Shown here one piece after another: positions 14,228 to 22,958 of a stretch of 64,000 nucleotides of DNA. Every line of letters begins with the position of its first letter. Positions within the stretch are counted from its first letter, which is position 1. This DNA is from Flavobacterium johnsoniae (GTDB lineage Bacteria; Bacteroidota; Bacteroidia; Flavobacteriales; Flavobacteriaceae): positions 2,604,001-2,668,000 of the forward strand of contig NZ_CP103794.1 in assembly GCF_030388325.1 (NCBI RefSeq), written 5' to 3'. A program made the position numbers and the translations under genes. Under the pieces are notes generated by a model, which had not been told where the DNA came from, made no database searches, and saw nothing but the letters and a program-made list of their open reading frames with translations.

Positions 14228-16555
14228 ATGTTGCAAAAAACTCCTTTTTGTTTTGTAGCTGGAGCATTGTTATTTGCTTTTTCTCTTTCTACAAATGCAC
14301 AGAAAAAAAACAGCGAACTTAAAAATCTAATTCAATACGTTGATCCGATGATTGGGACAGCAAAAATGGGACATACTTATCCGGGCGCAACTGTACCTTT
14401 TGGAAGCGTACAATTGAGTCCAGAAACCGATACAATCGCTTATAGTTTAAATGGAAAATACAATGGCGAAGTCTATAAATATTGTGCAGGTTATCAATAT
14501 GAAGACAAAACGATTGTAGGTTTTAGTCACACGCATTTCAGCGGAACAGGACATTCAGATTTGGGCGATTTCTTAATTATGCCAACAACAGGAAAATTGC
14601 AATTGAATCCAGGTGTTGCTTCAAAACCTTTGTCAGGTTACAGATCAGCATTTTCTCATTCTACAGAAAAAGCAGAACCAGCTTATTACAGCGTTTTTCT
14701 AGAAGACCATAAAATTAAAGCAGAATTGACGGCAACAACTCGTGTTGGAATGCATCAATACACTTTTCCAAAGTCTGATGAAGCGCATATTATCTTAGAT
14801 CTTACTTCTGGAATTTACAATTATGATAAAAAGAATGTTTGGACTTTTGTTCGTGTAGAAAACGATACTTTAATTACGGGTTATCGCCAGACAAATGGTT
14901 GGGCGAGAACTAGAACGGTTTATTTTGCAATGTCTTTCAGCAAACCAATAAAAAGCTACGGACAAACAGCGCAAGAAAAAAGTGTGTATAAAGGTTTTTG
15001 GGGAAGATTTGATCAAACGAAAAATTTCCCTGAAATGGCTGGACAAAACTTAAAATTATTCTTTGATTTTGATACCAATGAAGGCGAAAAAATCAAAATT
15101 AAAATGGCGCTTTCGCCTGTAAGTTCAGCGGGAGCATTAGAAAATATGAAAAAAGAAATTCCGAATTGGGATTTCGAAAAAGTAAAAAAACAAAGCCAAG
15201 AAGTTTGGAATAAAGAATTGAATAAAGTTCAGGTAGAAACGATTCAAAAAGAAGATTTAGTTAATTTCTATACCGCAATGTATCATGCCTTTTTAGGTCC
15301 AACAGAATACATGGATTTAGATCGAAATTATAAAGGTCTGGATATGAATGTTCATAAAGCAGAAAACTTTACCAATTACACAAGTTATTCACTTTGGGAT
15401 ACTTATAGAGCTTTGCATCCGTTATTCAACATCGTACAGCCAAAAAGAAACGCAGATATGGTAAGTTCAATGTTGGCGCATTCAGATCAAAGTGTACATA
15501 AAATGCTTCCGATTTGGTCACATTATGCGAATGAAAATTGGTGTATGATTGGGTATCATTCGGTTTCTGTTGTAGCAGATGCAATTGTAAAAGGCAATAT
15601 TAGTTTTGATGCCGAAAAAGCGCTTCAAGCTTGTGTAAATACTGCTAAAGTTCCTTATTATGATGGATTGGAATATTACATGAAACAAGGTTATGTTCCA
15701 GAAGACAAAAATGGTTCTTCGGTTTCTAAAACTTTAGAATATGCTTACGACGATTGGGCAATTGCGCAGGCAGCGAAGAAATTAGGAAAAACGGATATTT
15801 ATAATGAATTCATAGAAAGATCTAAAAATTATAGAAACGTTTACGACGAAAAAACAGGTTTCATGCGTCCGAAATTAAATGACGGAACTTTCAAAAAAGA
15901 ATTCGATCCGCTTGATACGCATGGACAAGGTTTTATAGAAGGAAATTCGTGGAATTACAGTTTATACGTTCCACAAGATCCTGCTGATATGATTAAAATG
16001 ATGGGAGGAAATGATAAATTTAAAGTTCGTTTAGATTCTTTATTCAACATGCATCTTCCAGATAAATATTTCGAAAACACAGAAGATATTACAAGAGACG
16101 GAATTATCGGAAATTATGTTCACGGAAATGAGCCTTCTCATCACGTGGTTTATTTGTACAATTGGACAGATTCTCCTTGGAAATCGCAAGATAAAATCAG
16201 AATGATTTTGAAAAAAATGTACCGAAATGGTGCAGATGGTTTAGGAGGAAATGACGATTTCGGGCAAATGAGCGCTTGGTATATTTTTAGCAGTTTAGGA
16301 TTTTATCCCGTTGCGCCAGGTTCAGACGAATACGCATTAGGAAGTCCGTTAATGAAAAATGCTATTTTGAATTTAGAAAACGGAAAAACTTTTGAAGTTG
16401 CAACGGTCAATCAATCTGATAAAAATGTGTTTGTTTCGAAAGTACTTTTGAATGGAAAACAACTTTCTAGACCATTCTTAAAACATGAAGATGTTATAAA
16501 CGGAGGAAAAATTACTTTTTATATGAGTAGTAAACCGAATAAAAAGAAAAATTAA
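14228..16555 (+). CDS. GH92 family alpha-mannosidase, exported
   Basis: This is a 775-residue protein with a signal peptide cleaved after NAQ (residue 25). It has the GH92 hallmarks YVDPMIGTAKMGHTYPGA, PFGSVQLSPETD, GFSHTHFSGTGHSDLGDF, the SLWDTYRALHPLF segment, EGNSWNYSLYVPQD, GNEPSHHVVYLYNW and GLGGNDDFGQMSAWYIFSSL, which carry the calcium and catalytic residues. GH92 enzymes are calcium-dependent exo-alpha-mannosidases that release mannose from N-glycans or mannans. It acts in the periplasm or at the surface. It is not in a Sus locus here; neighbours are unrelated small genes. Confidence 0.93.
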   Translation: MLQKTPFCFVAGALLFAFSLSTNAQKKNSELKNLIQYVDPMIGTAKMGHTYPGATVPFGSVQLSPETDTIAYSLNGKYNGEVYKYCAGYQYEDKTIVGFSHTHFSGTGHSDLGDFLIMPTTGKLQLNPGVASKPLSGYRSAFSHSTEKAEPAYYSVFLEDHKIKAELTATTRVGMHQYTFPKSDEAHIILDLTSGIYNYDKKNVWTFVRVENDTLITGYRQTNGWARTRTVYFAMSFSKPIKSYGQTAQEKSVYKGFWGRFDQTKNFPEMAGQNLKLFFDFDTNEGEKIKIKMALSPVSSAGALENMKKEIPNWDFEKVKKQSQEVWNKELNKVQVETIQKEDLVNFYTAMYHAFLGPTEYMDLDRNYKGLDMNVHKAENFTNYTSYSLWDTYRALHPLFNIVQPKRNADMVSSMLAHSDQSVHKMLPIWSHYANENWCMIGYHSVSVVADAIVKGNISFDAEKALQACVNTAKVPYYDGLEYYMKQGYVPEDKNGSSVSKTLEYAYDDWAIAQAAKKLGKTDIYNEFIERSKNYRNVYDEKTGFMRPKLNDGTFKKEFDPLDTHGQGFIEGNSWNYSLYVPQDPADMIKMMGGNDKFKVRLDSLFNMHLPDKYFENTEDITRDGIIGNYVHGNEPSHHVVYLYNWTDSPWKSQDKIRMILKKMYRNGADGLGGNDDFGQMSAWYIFSSLGFYPVAPGSDEYALGSPLMKNAILNLENGKTFEVATVNQSDKNVFVSKVLLNGKQLSRPFLKHEDVINGGKITFYMSSKPNKKKN

Positions 16556-16557
16556 AA

Positions 16558-16590
16558 GGTGCTGAGGTTCTAAGATGCTAAGGGACTAAG
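16558..16590. repeat. octamer-periodic tract behind GH92
   Basis: ctgaggtt, ctaagatg, ctaaggga and ctaag follow in an eight-base period immediately after the GH92 stop codon. Confidence 0.6.
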
Positions 16591-16610
16591 TTTTTTTTCT
16601 CTTAAATAAT

Positions 16611-16683
16611 TGTCAGGCTGAGCGAAGTCGAAGCCCAAATGCGGATTTGACTTGCGTAGGCTTCGACTTCGCTCAGCCTGACA
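16611..16683. repeat. inverted repeat with perfect 25-bp arms
   Basis: The arm 16611-16635 (core caggctgagcgaagtcgaag) is the exact reverse complement of 16659-16683 around a 23-base loop. It is an intergenic REP/MITE-like palindrome. Confidence 0.85.
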
Positions 16684-16788
16684 AACAAGTAACGTATAGA
16701 TAATTAAAATTCGAGAAAATTTGTGCAATTCGTGGCGGAACAACAAAAAACTTCACGAAATTTGCACTTCAAATAAAGAAAACGAAAT

Positions 16789-17232
16789 ATGAAAATAAAT
16801 TTAAAATCAGGAATTGATAAACTGCTTTTCGGAATGAAGCAGAATGATGTAACAGCAGCTTTAGGAAAACCTGATAAAAATTATAAAGACGAAGATGATA
16901 ATGTGATTTTTGTGTATAATGCGCATAAAATCAGATTGACATTTTATCAAGAAGAAGATTTAAAATTAGGTTATCTTGTAGCTTCAAGTAATAATCTAGA
17001 AGTTTTCGGATTCAAATTAATTGGAAGAAAAATTGCTGATGTAAAGAAAGATTTAGCAACAAAAGGAATCACAAAATACAATCAGGAAACTTTTGATACT
17101 TTCGAAAATTATTTCAACGAAGACAATTGGTTTATTCTTCAAACAGAGTTTGATGAAGTTGTGAAGTTTGAAATTGGAGCAATCATCAATGATAAAGACG
17201 AATTTGACTGGAAATTTCCAGTGAAGAAATAG
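16789..17232 (+). CDS. small cytoplasmic protein, unknown
   Basis: This is a 147-residue protein with no signal peptide. Its N-terminus, LLFGMKQNDVTAALGKPDK, resembles the helix-turn of BamE/SmpA-like domains (a G-x-x-x-x-D/E-V-x-x-x-L-G-x-P pattern), here apparently in a cytoplasmic protein. A repeat of the same pattern, GFKLIGRKIADVKKDLATKG, follows near residue 75, suggesting two such units. The rest is beta-rich and acidic. No function can be assigned. Confidence 0.65.
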   Translation: MKINLKSGIDKLLFGMKQNDVTAALGKPDKNYKDEDDNVIFVYNAHKIRLTFYQEEDLKLGYLVASSNNLEVFGFKLIGRKIADVKKDLATKGITKYNQETFDTFENYFNEDNWFILQTEFDEVVKFEIGAIINDKDEFDWKFPVKK

Positions 17233-17241
17233 TATATCGAA

Positions 17242-17274
17242 AACTTTGTCAAAGTTTTAAACTTTGACAAAGTT
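17242..17274. repeat. 33-bp palindrome, copy 2
   Basis: Identical base for base to 7636-7668. It lies right behind the stop codon of 16789-17232. Confidence 0.85.
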
Positions 17275-17286
17275 CTTAGAACGCAT

Positions 17287-17320
17287 AAAAAAAACCGACA
17301 ATCACTTGTCGGTTTTTTTT
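17287..17320. terminator. bidirectional terminator
   Basis: aaaaaaaccgacaa (17288-17301) pairs with ttgtcggttttttt (17306-17319). It has a U-run on both strands and lies between the convergent 16789-17232 and M61 peptidase genes. Confidence 0.85.
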
Positions 17321-17336
17321 GTGTTTTAAAAAGGAA

Positions 17337-19190
17337 TTATCCTTTTAACCATGCATTTTTAAGTTTCTCTTTTGAAGCATCTGTAGCTTTAAAAGTTTCA
17401 GCTTCTTCGTATGGCAATTTCACAGTTCCTTTAATTGTTTCTTCTTTGGCACCGCGTTTTACTTTAAGAGTAATTGGATCATTTTCTTTCCAGTTTTCAC
17501 TTTCAGTAATCAAATCATAAATGTTGTCTAAATTATATGATTTGTCGTTTACGGTTAAAATTTTATCGCCTCCTTTTAATTTAAGGTTTTTATAGAATTC
17601 AATTGATTCAGACTCAGAACGAACAGTAATTTCTTTTGTTGCTTTGTCAATTGTAATATTTGGAATTTGTCCTTTAATAAACGGATTCCCAGGTTTTTTC
17701 TCAGTTGCTTTTGCAACACCAACTTTAGCTAAATAAAAATCATAAGGAATTGGAGTTGTTCCTGCTACATATTTGTTTAAGAATTCTCCAACTTCTGGAT
17801 AAGTTAATGAAGTGATTTTAGCAAATAATTCATCATCATTAAATGGTTTTTCAACACCATATTCATCAGATAATTTGTGCATTAAATCTAAAATACCTCT
17901 TTCTCCGTTGCTTTTTTCTCTAATGATAATATCAATACACATTCCGATTAAAGCACCTTTTTGATATACGTTTAAATATTGATCTTTATAAGGTTGCTCT
18001 AAAACGTTTTTACTCATTACAGTAAATGACATTGTATCGTTTAATCCTTTAGCTTGCTCGATTTTATCTGCAATTCTAGTGTAGAATTCTGCTTCATCAA
18101 TTAAACCTTGATTGATTTGAAAAAGATTAGCAAAATATTCTGTAACACCTTCATACATCCATAAATGCTCAGACATTTTTGGCGCATTATAATCAAAGAA
18201 TTGAATTTCTTTTGAATGAATTGTCAATGGCGTAACAATGTGGAAAAACTCGTGAGAAACTACATCTTTCATCGTTTCAACTAATTTTTCTTTTGGCATT
18301 GATTCTGGCAGAACTACAGTTGTTGCTGTAGGATGTTCTAAAGCTCCAAAACCATGTGCGTCATCTTTTGCCATACTTGATAAATATACTAAAACAGTAT
18401 ATTTTTTAGTAGAATTTACTTTTCCTAAAAAGTTTTTCTGCGCCGTCATCATGGTTTTCATTTCTGGCGTAATGCTTTCTGCTGTATATTTCCCAGTAGG
18501 AGAGTAAACTGCAATTAAAATATCCATTCCATTTACATTAAAAGTAGTGTAATCTGGTTTAGAATACATAATCGGGTTTTCTACTAAAATAGCATAACGA
18601 GATGTTGAAAATACATCTGAAGTATTGCTAGCATCTTCATCAGTCATAGATGTTGCTCCCCAAAGTGTGTCAGGATGTGTAATAGTAACTTTGTACGGAA
18701 CATCTAATTTATCTTGAAAATATCCAACAAAACCATGAGTATTTAACATGAAGTTTTTGCCTGCATCAATATTAGTTCCTGCTGGAGAAAAAACGTCATC
18801 ATTACCAAATCCTGTTCCTTTTTCAGTATCGAAAGTATCGTTTACTAGATAAGTGATTTTCTTTAAAGTTTTTGCATTTGAGATAGACCAAGAATTGTCG
18901 TCTAATCTTTTTACAGTCAATGCATTTCCTTTAGCATCAAAGGCTTTGAAATCTTCTGAATATTTTCCGTAATTATCTGTAGAATAAGTTCCAGGAACTG
19001 TTTTCGGAATACTATAAATAATTTCGTCAGTTTTAATGGCTGGAGGCGTTACTGTTACCAGCACTTTATCGTCTTTAACGTCGGTTAGATTGATATTAAC
19101 TTCTACCGTATTGCTTTTTGCGGCTCCAGTTCCTGTTTTACAGCTCCAAAATGTAACCGCTAGAGCTAAGGTGTAAAGTATTTTTTTCAT
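17337..19190 (-). CDS. M61-family metallopeptidase, lipoprotein
   Basis: This is a 617-residue protein with a lipobox (AVTFWSC, lipid Cys17). An N-terminal beta-sandwich precedes the zinc site HEFFH (His313, Glu314, His317), with the third ligand in MYEGVTEYFANL (Glu347). This is the arrangement of the M61 glycyl-aminopeptidase family. A C-terminal PDZ-like domain (around LKLKGGDKILTVNDKSYNL, about 540-610) follows. It should be an active peptidase anchored in the outer or inner membrane facing the periplasm; preference for small N-terminal residues is known only for the family. It is monocistronic with its own terminator. Confidence 0.9.
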   Translation of the reverse strand: MKKILYTLALAVTFWSCKTGTGAAKSNTVEVNINLTDVKDDKVLVTVTPPAIKTDEIIYSIPKTVPGTYSTDNYGKYSEDFKAFDAKGNALTVKRLDDNSWSISNAKTLKKITYLVNDTFDTEKGTGFGNDDVFSPAGTNIDAGKNFMLNTHGFVGYFQDKLDVPYKVTITHPDTLWGATSMTDEDASNTSDVFSTSRYAILVENPIMYSKPDYTTFNVNGMDILIAVYSPTGKYTAESITPEMKTMMTAQKNFLGKVNSTKKYTVLVYLSSMAKDDAHGFGALEHPTATTVVLPESMPKEKLVETMKDVVSHEFFHIVTPLTIHSKEIQFFDYNAPKMSEHLWMYEGVTEYFANLFQINQGLIDEAEFYTRIADKIEQAKGLNDTMSFTVMSKNVLEQPYKDQYLNVYQKGALIGMCIDIIIREKSNGERGILDLMHKLSDEYGVEKPFNDDELFAKITSLTYPEVGEFLNKYVAGTTPIPYDFYLAKVGVAKATEKKPGNPFIKGQIPNITIDKATKEITVRSESESIEFYKNLKLKGGDKILTVNDKSYNLDNIYDLITESENWKENDPITLKVKRGAKEETIKGTVKLPYEEAETFKATDASKEKLKNAWLKG

Positions 19191-19265
19191 TTGTATATAT
19201 TTAGTTAATAGTATTTGTCACAAAAAGTGTCGAAAAGTTACTAAAAAATAACAATAAATTTAAAA

Positions 19266-19290
19266 TAAAAAAAACTCCTGAAAAACAGGA
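19266..19290 (-). terminator. terminator of the DUF2805 gene
   Basis: ctcctg (19275-19280) pairs with caggag (19286-19291), followed on the minus strand by a run of eight U. Confidence 0.65.
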
Positions 19291-19300
19291 GCTCAAAAGT

Positions 19301-19579
19301 TTAGTCTAGTTTATTTTTTATATAATATTTTCCATCCAAATCTTCATCAAAATCATCTATTTTTACTGGTTTTGGTTTTGGTTTGTTTGCGATTGCCTTC
19401 TTTTTCCACATCTCAAATTTTTCAAGAGGCATCTTCTTTTTCATGATTTCCAGAACTTCTTTTTCTGCTAATCCAAATTCTTTTTTTATAATTTCAAATG
19501 GATTTTTTTCTTCTAAAGCTAACGAAACAAGTCTTTCGGTTTGCTCCCAAGTCAATTCTTTGCGGCTACTCTTTTTCAT
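19301..19579 (-). CDS. DUF2805 / TIGR03643 small protein
   Basis: The ATG at 19579 gives 92 residues; a GTG one codon earlier is possible. The N-terminal helix-turn-helix-like region (ELTWEQTERLVSLALEEKNP, FEIIKKEFGLAEKEVLEIMK) matches the TIGR03643/DUF2805 family, whose members are small proteins widespread in Bacteroidota and Proteobacteria. A basic KPKPKPVK linker and an acidic DDFDEDLDGKYY tail follow. It may bind nucleic acid, but no function is established. It is a single gene with its own terminator. Confidence 0.8.
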   Translation of the reverse strand: MKKSSRKELTWEQTERLVSLALEEKNPFEIIKKEFGLAEKEVLEIMKKKMPLEKFEMWKKKAIANKPKPKPVKIDDFDEDLDGKYYIKNKLD

Positions 19580-19700
19580 CACGTGAAAATTAATTCAAAA
19601 TAGGGTGTTAATTATTAATAGATTGATTCTCAATTTATGTATCAATATTAAAAAAAAAAATAATAAGTTGTTTCGGTAGAGTATATTTTTTTTAATGTTT

Positions 19701-20528
19701 TTAGCTGTTTTTAAAGGATCGTGATTTTTCAAATGGAATTTTTAACAGATTCTTCAGTCTATTATTTTCTTCTGGCTTCATGTGCGTGTCAACTCCATAG
19801 ATTAATTGGTCTTTAGGAAGGTAGGTAAAAGTTCCAAAAAGACGGTCCCAAACTGAAAATATGTTACCATAATTACTATCTGTATAAGGCAGAACATAAT
19901 GATGATGTACTTTGTGCATATTGGGAGAAACAATAAAATAACTCAGAAAAATATCTAGTTTTTCAGGTAACGAAATATTGGCATGATTAAATTGTGAAGC
20001 GACGACAGAAAGAGATTGATATAGAAAAACCATCCACATTGGCGAACCAACAATTAAAACGCCTAAAGTGGTAAATATAAAACGAATCACACTTTCACCC
20101 GGATGATGCCTATTTGCAGTTGTGGTGTCAATCCATGTATCGGTGTGATGCACTAAGTGAAATTGCCATAAATATTTGAATTTATGCTGAACGAAATGAG
20201 CTAAATAAGCGCCAATTAAATCCAAAAGCAATAAACCGATTATCGTATAAAGCCAAACAGGAATTTCTGGAATCCATTGCAAAATGCCAAAATGATTTTC
20301 TATTGTCCAATTTGCTGTTTTTATTAAAATGAAAGCTAAAATAAAATTGACAACAATTGTAGTGAAAGTAAAGAAGAAATTTATTCCGGCATGCGGCCAT
20401 TTTTTATATTCCATTTTGAATAAAGGAAATGAATTTTCAATTAACCAAAAAATAGTAATTCCGCCAACAAGAATTAGACTTCTATGCGTAGATGGAATTG
20501 TACTGAAGTAAGAAATAATTTCGTTCAT
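19701..20528 (-). CDS. sterol desaturase / fatty-acid hydroxylase family membrane protein
   Basis: This is a 275-residue protein with four to five membrane segments. It has the eight-histidine di-iron pattern of the FA_hydroxylase superfamily: HFVQH, HLVHHTD, NRHHPGE and KVHHHY. Enzymes of this family hydroxylate or desaturate lipids such as fatty acids, carotenoids or sterol-like compounds, using oxygen. All histidine clusters are intact. The nearest gene upstream, aqpZ, ends in its own terminator at 20576-20623, so this gene is probably transcribed alone. The substrate is unknown; ornithine-lipid or fatty-acid hydroxylation would fit a Flavobacterium. Confidence 0.88.
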   Translation of the reverse strand: MNEIISYFSTIPSTHRSLILVGGITIFWLIENSFPLFKMEYKKWPHAGINFFFTFTTIVVNFILAFILIKTANWTIENHFGILQWIPEIPVWLYTIIGLLLLDLIGAYLAHFVQHKFKYLWQFHLVHHTDTWIDTTTANRHHPGESVIRFIFTTLGVLIVGSPMWMVFLYQSLSVVASQFNHANISLPEKLDIFLSYFIVSPNMHKVHHHYVLPYTDSNYGNIFSVWDRLFGTFTYLPKDQLIYGVDTHMKPEENNRLKNLLKIPFEKSRSFKNS

Positions 20529-20575
20529 AATATAAATATTTGAGTTGAAATACCGTTTTCTTGCCGATTTTTATC

Positions 20576-20623
20576 CAAAGAAAAAAGAGAAAACCAAATA
20601 TAAATATATCTGATTTTCTCTTT
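20576..20623 (-). terminator. terminator of aqpZ
   Basis: aaagagaaaa (20584-20593) pairs with ttttctcttt (20614-20623). On the minus strand a U-rich stretch follows. Confidence 0.65.
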
Positions 20624-20654
20624 CGAAATAAATTATTATGCTAATTTATAATTA

Positions 20655-21377
20655 TTATAATACTATTTTTTCAGGTTCACCTTCTTTCTGTAAAAGATTT
20701 TTATAGATAAATCCTGCCGCGATTGCGCCTAAAATTGGTGCTGCCCAGAAAAGCCAAACCTGAGACAATGGTTCGCCTCCAGTAAAAACTGCCTGAGAAA
20801 GAGATCTTGCAGGATTTACAGAAGTATTTGTTATTGGAATACTAACTAAATGGATTACTGTTAGTGTTAAACCAATTGCAATACCGCAAAAATTGCTGTT
20901 AGCAAATTTGTCTGTCGAGCCAAGAATAATTAAAATAAAGAATAGTGTAAGGACAAATTCAGCTATAAAACAGGCTTGTAAAGAATAGCCGTCAGGAGAA
21001 AAGGCTCCAAAACCATTTGATGCAAATGCTCCAGCTTTTGTGTTATCAATTGCAAAACCAGCTTTTCCAGATGCAATAGTATATAATGTACCGGCTGCAG
21101 CTATAGCACCAATACATTGCGCTATTATATATGGAATTAGATCTTTAATCGGAAATTTTCCTCCCGCCCATAATCCAAAAGAAACGGCTGGATTAAAGTG
21201 TCCTCCAGAAATGTGTCCAACGGCATAAGCCATTGCTACTACTGTTAAACCAAAAGCAAGTGCAACACCAGCAAATCCAATTCCTAATTCAGGAAAACCC
21301 GCAGCAAATAGGGCACTTCCGCAACCGCCAAAAACAAGCCAGTAAGTTCCGAAGAACTCAGCAAATAATTTTTTCAT
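20655..21377 (-). CDS. aqpZ: aquaporin (MIP family), AqpZ-like
   Basis: This is a 240-residue protein with six membrane helices and two pore half-helices. The first NPA box is at 62-64 ([10 protein letters not shown]) and the second at 188-190 (NTSVNPARS), with the selectivity arginine 191 directly after. The N-terminus [20 protein letters not shown] is AqpZ-like, and small spacing loops favour a water channel over a glycerol facilitator. It is preceded by a DoxX-like gene 28 bases upstream, with which it probably forms an operon. Confidence 0.9.
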   Translation of the reverse strand: MKKLFAEFFGTYWLVFGGCGSALFAAGFPELGIGFAGVALAFGLTVVAMAYAVGHISGGHFNPAVSFGLWAGGKFPIKDLIPYIIAQCIGAIAAAGTLYTIASGKAGFAIDNTKAGAFASNGFGAFSPDGYSLQACFIAEFVLTLFFILIILGSTDKFANSNFCGIAIGLTLTVIHLVSIPITNTSVNPARSLSQAVFTGGEPLSQVWLFWAAPILGAIAAGFIYKNLLQKEGEPEKIVL

Positions 21378-21405
21378 AATAAAAGAATTTAATTAATGGT
21401 TAATG

Positions 21406-21762
21406 TTAGAATATATATTGGTAAGCCCAATAAATCAAAACAATTTGTAAGGGCAAACGTACAAATAAAATCCATCTTGGTAAACCAAAACCTGCTTTTT
21501 TATTTTGAAACATGTATAAATTTGCAGGAAAAACAGCAATTAGTAAAGCTATAATTCCCCAGGCGGCGAAAACTGTTGTCGCAGGTATAGTGAGCAGAAT
21601 GCCTAATATTATTTCGGCAGCACCACTTAAAATATTTATTAATTTAGGATTCTGAAAGAAAGGCGGAATGATTTTAATATACATCCATGGCTTTCTAAAA
21701 TGATTAATTCCAGCACCTATATAAAGAAAAGCCATTAAATATAAATGCCAAGGTAGAATCAT
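21406..21762 (-). CDS. DoxX-like four-helix membrane protein
   Basis: This is a 118-residue protein with four hydrophobic helices. The opening MILPWHLYLMAFLYIGAGINHF and central SGAAEIILGILLTIP match the DoxX/MauE-like superfamily, small inner-membrane proteins often tied to redox or stress roles. The stop codon is 28 bases before the aquaporin start, so the two are probably co-transcribed. The specific role is not known. Confidence 0.8.
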   Translation of the reverse strand: MILPWHLYLMAFLYIGAGINHFRKPWMYIKIIPPFFQNPKLINILSGAAEIILGILLTIPATTVFAAWGIIALLIAVFPANLYMFQNKKAGFGLPRWILFVRLPLQIVLIYWAYQYIF

Positions 21763-21849
21763 GATATCTTATTGTTTATCACGAATTTATAAAAAAATTA
21801 ACAATTATTGCATTACAGAAGCTCTTTTTTTAAGAATGCTTATTTAGAG

Positions 21850-22749
21850 TTATTTTTTTGCTTTGAAATTTACATTCATAATAATTATGGCAAGAATAAT
21901 TAGAACAATTCCAACCCATTGAGAAAAAACTACTTTTTCATTTAATAAAACGTAAGCCATCATTACAGATACGGGCAATTCAAGCGCCGATACAATACTT
22001 CCAAGTCCGATACCAGTTAAAGGAAATCCTGCATTCATAAGCATTGGCGGAATTATAGTTCCGAAGAGAGCCAAAACAATTCCCCATTTTAAGAAAATTT
22101 CAAGATTGAAAGGGGAAACCTGCGTAAAAAACGCAAAAGAAAATACAATAATAGATCCGCCTAAAAGCATATAAAGACTTCTTTGAGCTGAGGAAATCTC
22201 GGTTGCAACGCGATTTGCAGTAAACATCGTCGTAGTAAATGAAGCAGCCGCCATTATTCCCCAAGCCAAACCTCTCCAATCTAGTTTGATATCACTATTA
22301 ATAAGGTTTGTTGCTAAAACAGTTCCAAAAAGCACAATAAATACAGCAATGACTTTTTGTTTTGAAGGTAATTTTTTTTCTAAAATCATTTCAAGTAAAA
22401 CTCCCATCCAAACGGTTTGCATCAATAAAACGATTCCGATAGAAACAGGAATGTATTTTACAGCCAGATAATAAAACAAACTGGTCATTCCTAAAGAAGT
22501 TCCAGCAAGCATTAAATTGAAAATGTTTTTTGGAGTTGCTTTAACTGCCTGGTTTTTGTTTTTAATTCTCTGAAAAAGATTGATTAAAAGAATTCCTGTA
22601 ATTCCGTAAATAAATTGAGAGCTCGTAACTTCTGCTGTAGTGTATCCTTCAGAATAAGCTATTTTGACAAAAGTAGCTAGCATTCCGTATGTTGTTGCAC
22701 CTAAAGCAACCAAAAACACACCTTTTAAAACATTATTTTGAGACATCAT
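21850..22749 (-). CDS. EamA/DMT-family transporter
   Basis: This is a 299-residue protein with ten membrane helices arranged as two EamA repeats (about 10-145 and 155-295). Typical features are the early GATTYGMLATFVKIAY, the end-of-repeat GIVLLMQTVWMGVLLEMILE and GSIVSALELPVSVMMAYVLL. DMT carriers export or import small metabolites such as amino acids or nucleotides. The substrate is not predictable from sequence. Two adjacent ATG codons (22749, 22746) make the start ambiguous by one residue. Confidence 0.9.
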   Translation of the reverse strand: MMSQNNVLKGVFLVALGATTYGMLATFVKIAYSEGYTTAEVTSSQFIYGITGILLINLFQRIKNKNQAVKATPKNIFNLMLAGTSLGMTSLFYYLAVKYIPVSIGIVLLMQTVWMGVLLEMILEKKLPSKQKVIAVFIVLFGTVLATNLINSDIKLDWRGLAWGIMAAASFTTTMFTANRVATEISSAQRSLYMLLGGSIIVFSFAFFTQVSPFNLEIFLKWGIVLALFGTIIPPMLMNAGFPLTGIGLGSIVSALELPVSVMMAYVLLNEKVVFSQWVGIVLIILAIIIMNVNFKAKK

Positions 22750-22889
22750 AATTTATCTATTTTTAAAAATTCAAGCCGGCAAAGGTAAGTTATTTTGTTT
22801 AGGATTTTATCGTACTATGTTGAGAAAATTGATTTAATACTAATAAAACTCAATTTTAAAGTCTTGAATTAGGAATTCTTCAAAATATT

Positions 22890-22925
22890 GAAAAAGAAAA
22901 AGCCATCAAATAATCTGATGGCTTT
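22890..22925 (-). terminator. terminator of the gldI/PPIase operon
   Basis: aagccatca (22900-22908) pairs with tgatggctt (22916-22924), with a U-rich stretch on the minus strand, 35 bases past the stop of the second cyclophilin-FKBP gene. Confidence 0.75.
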
Positions 22926-22958
22926 CTATAAATTAAAAGAATTTGATTCTCTAATTAC

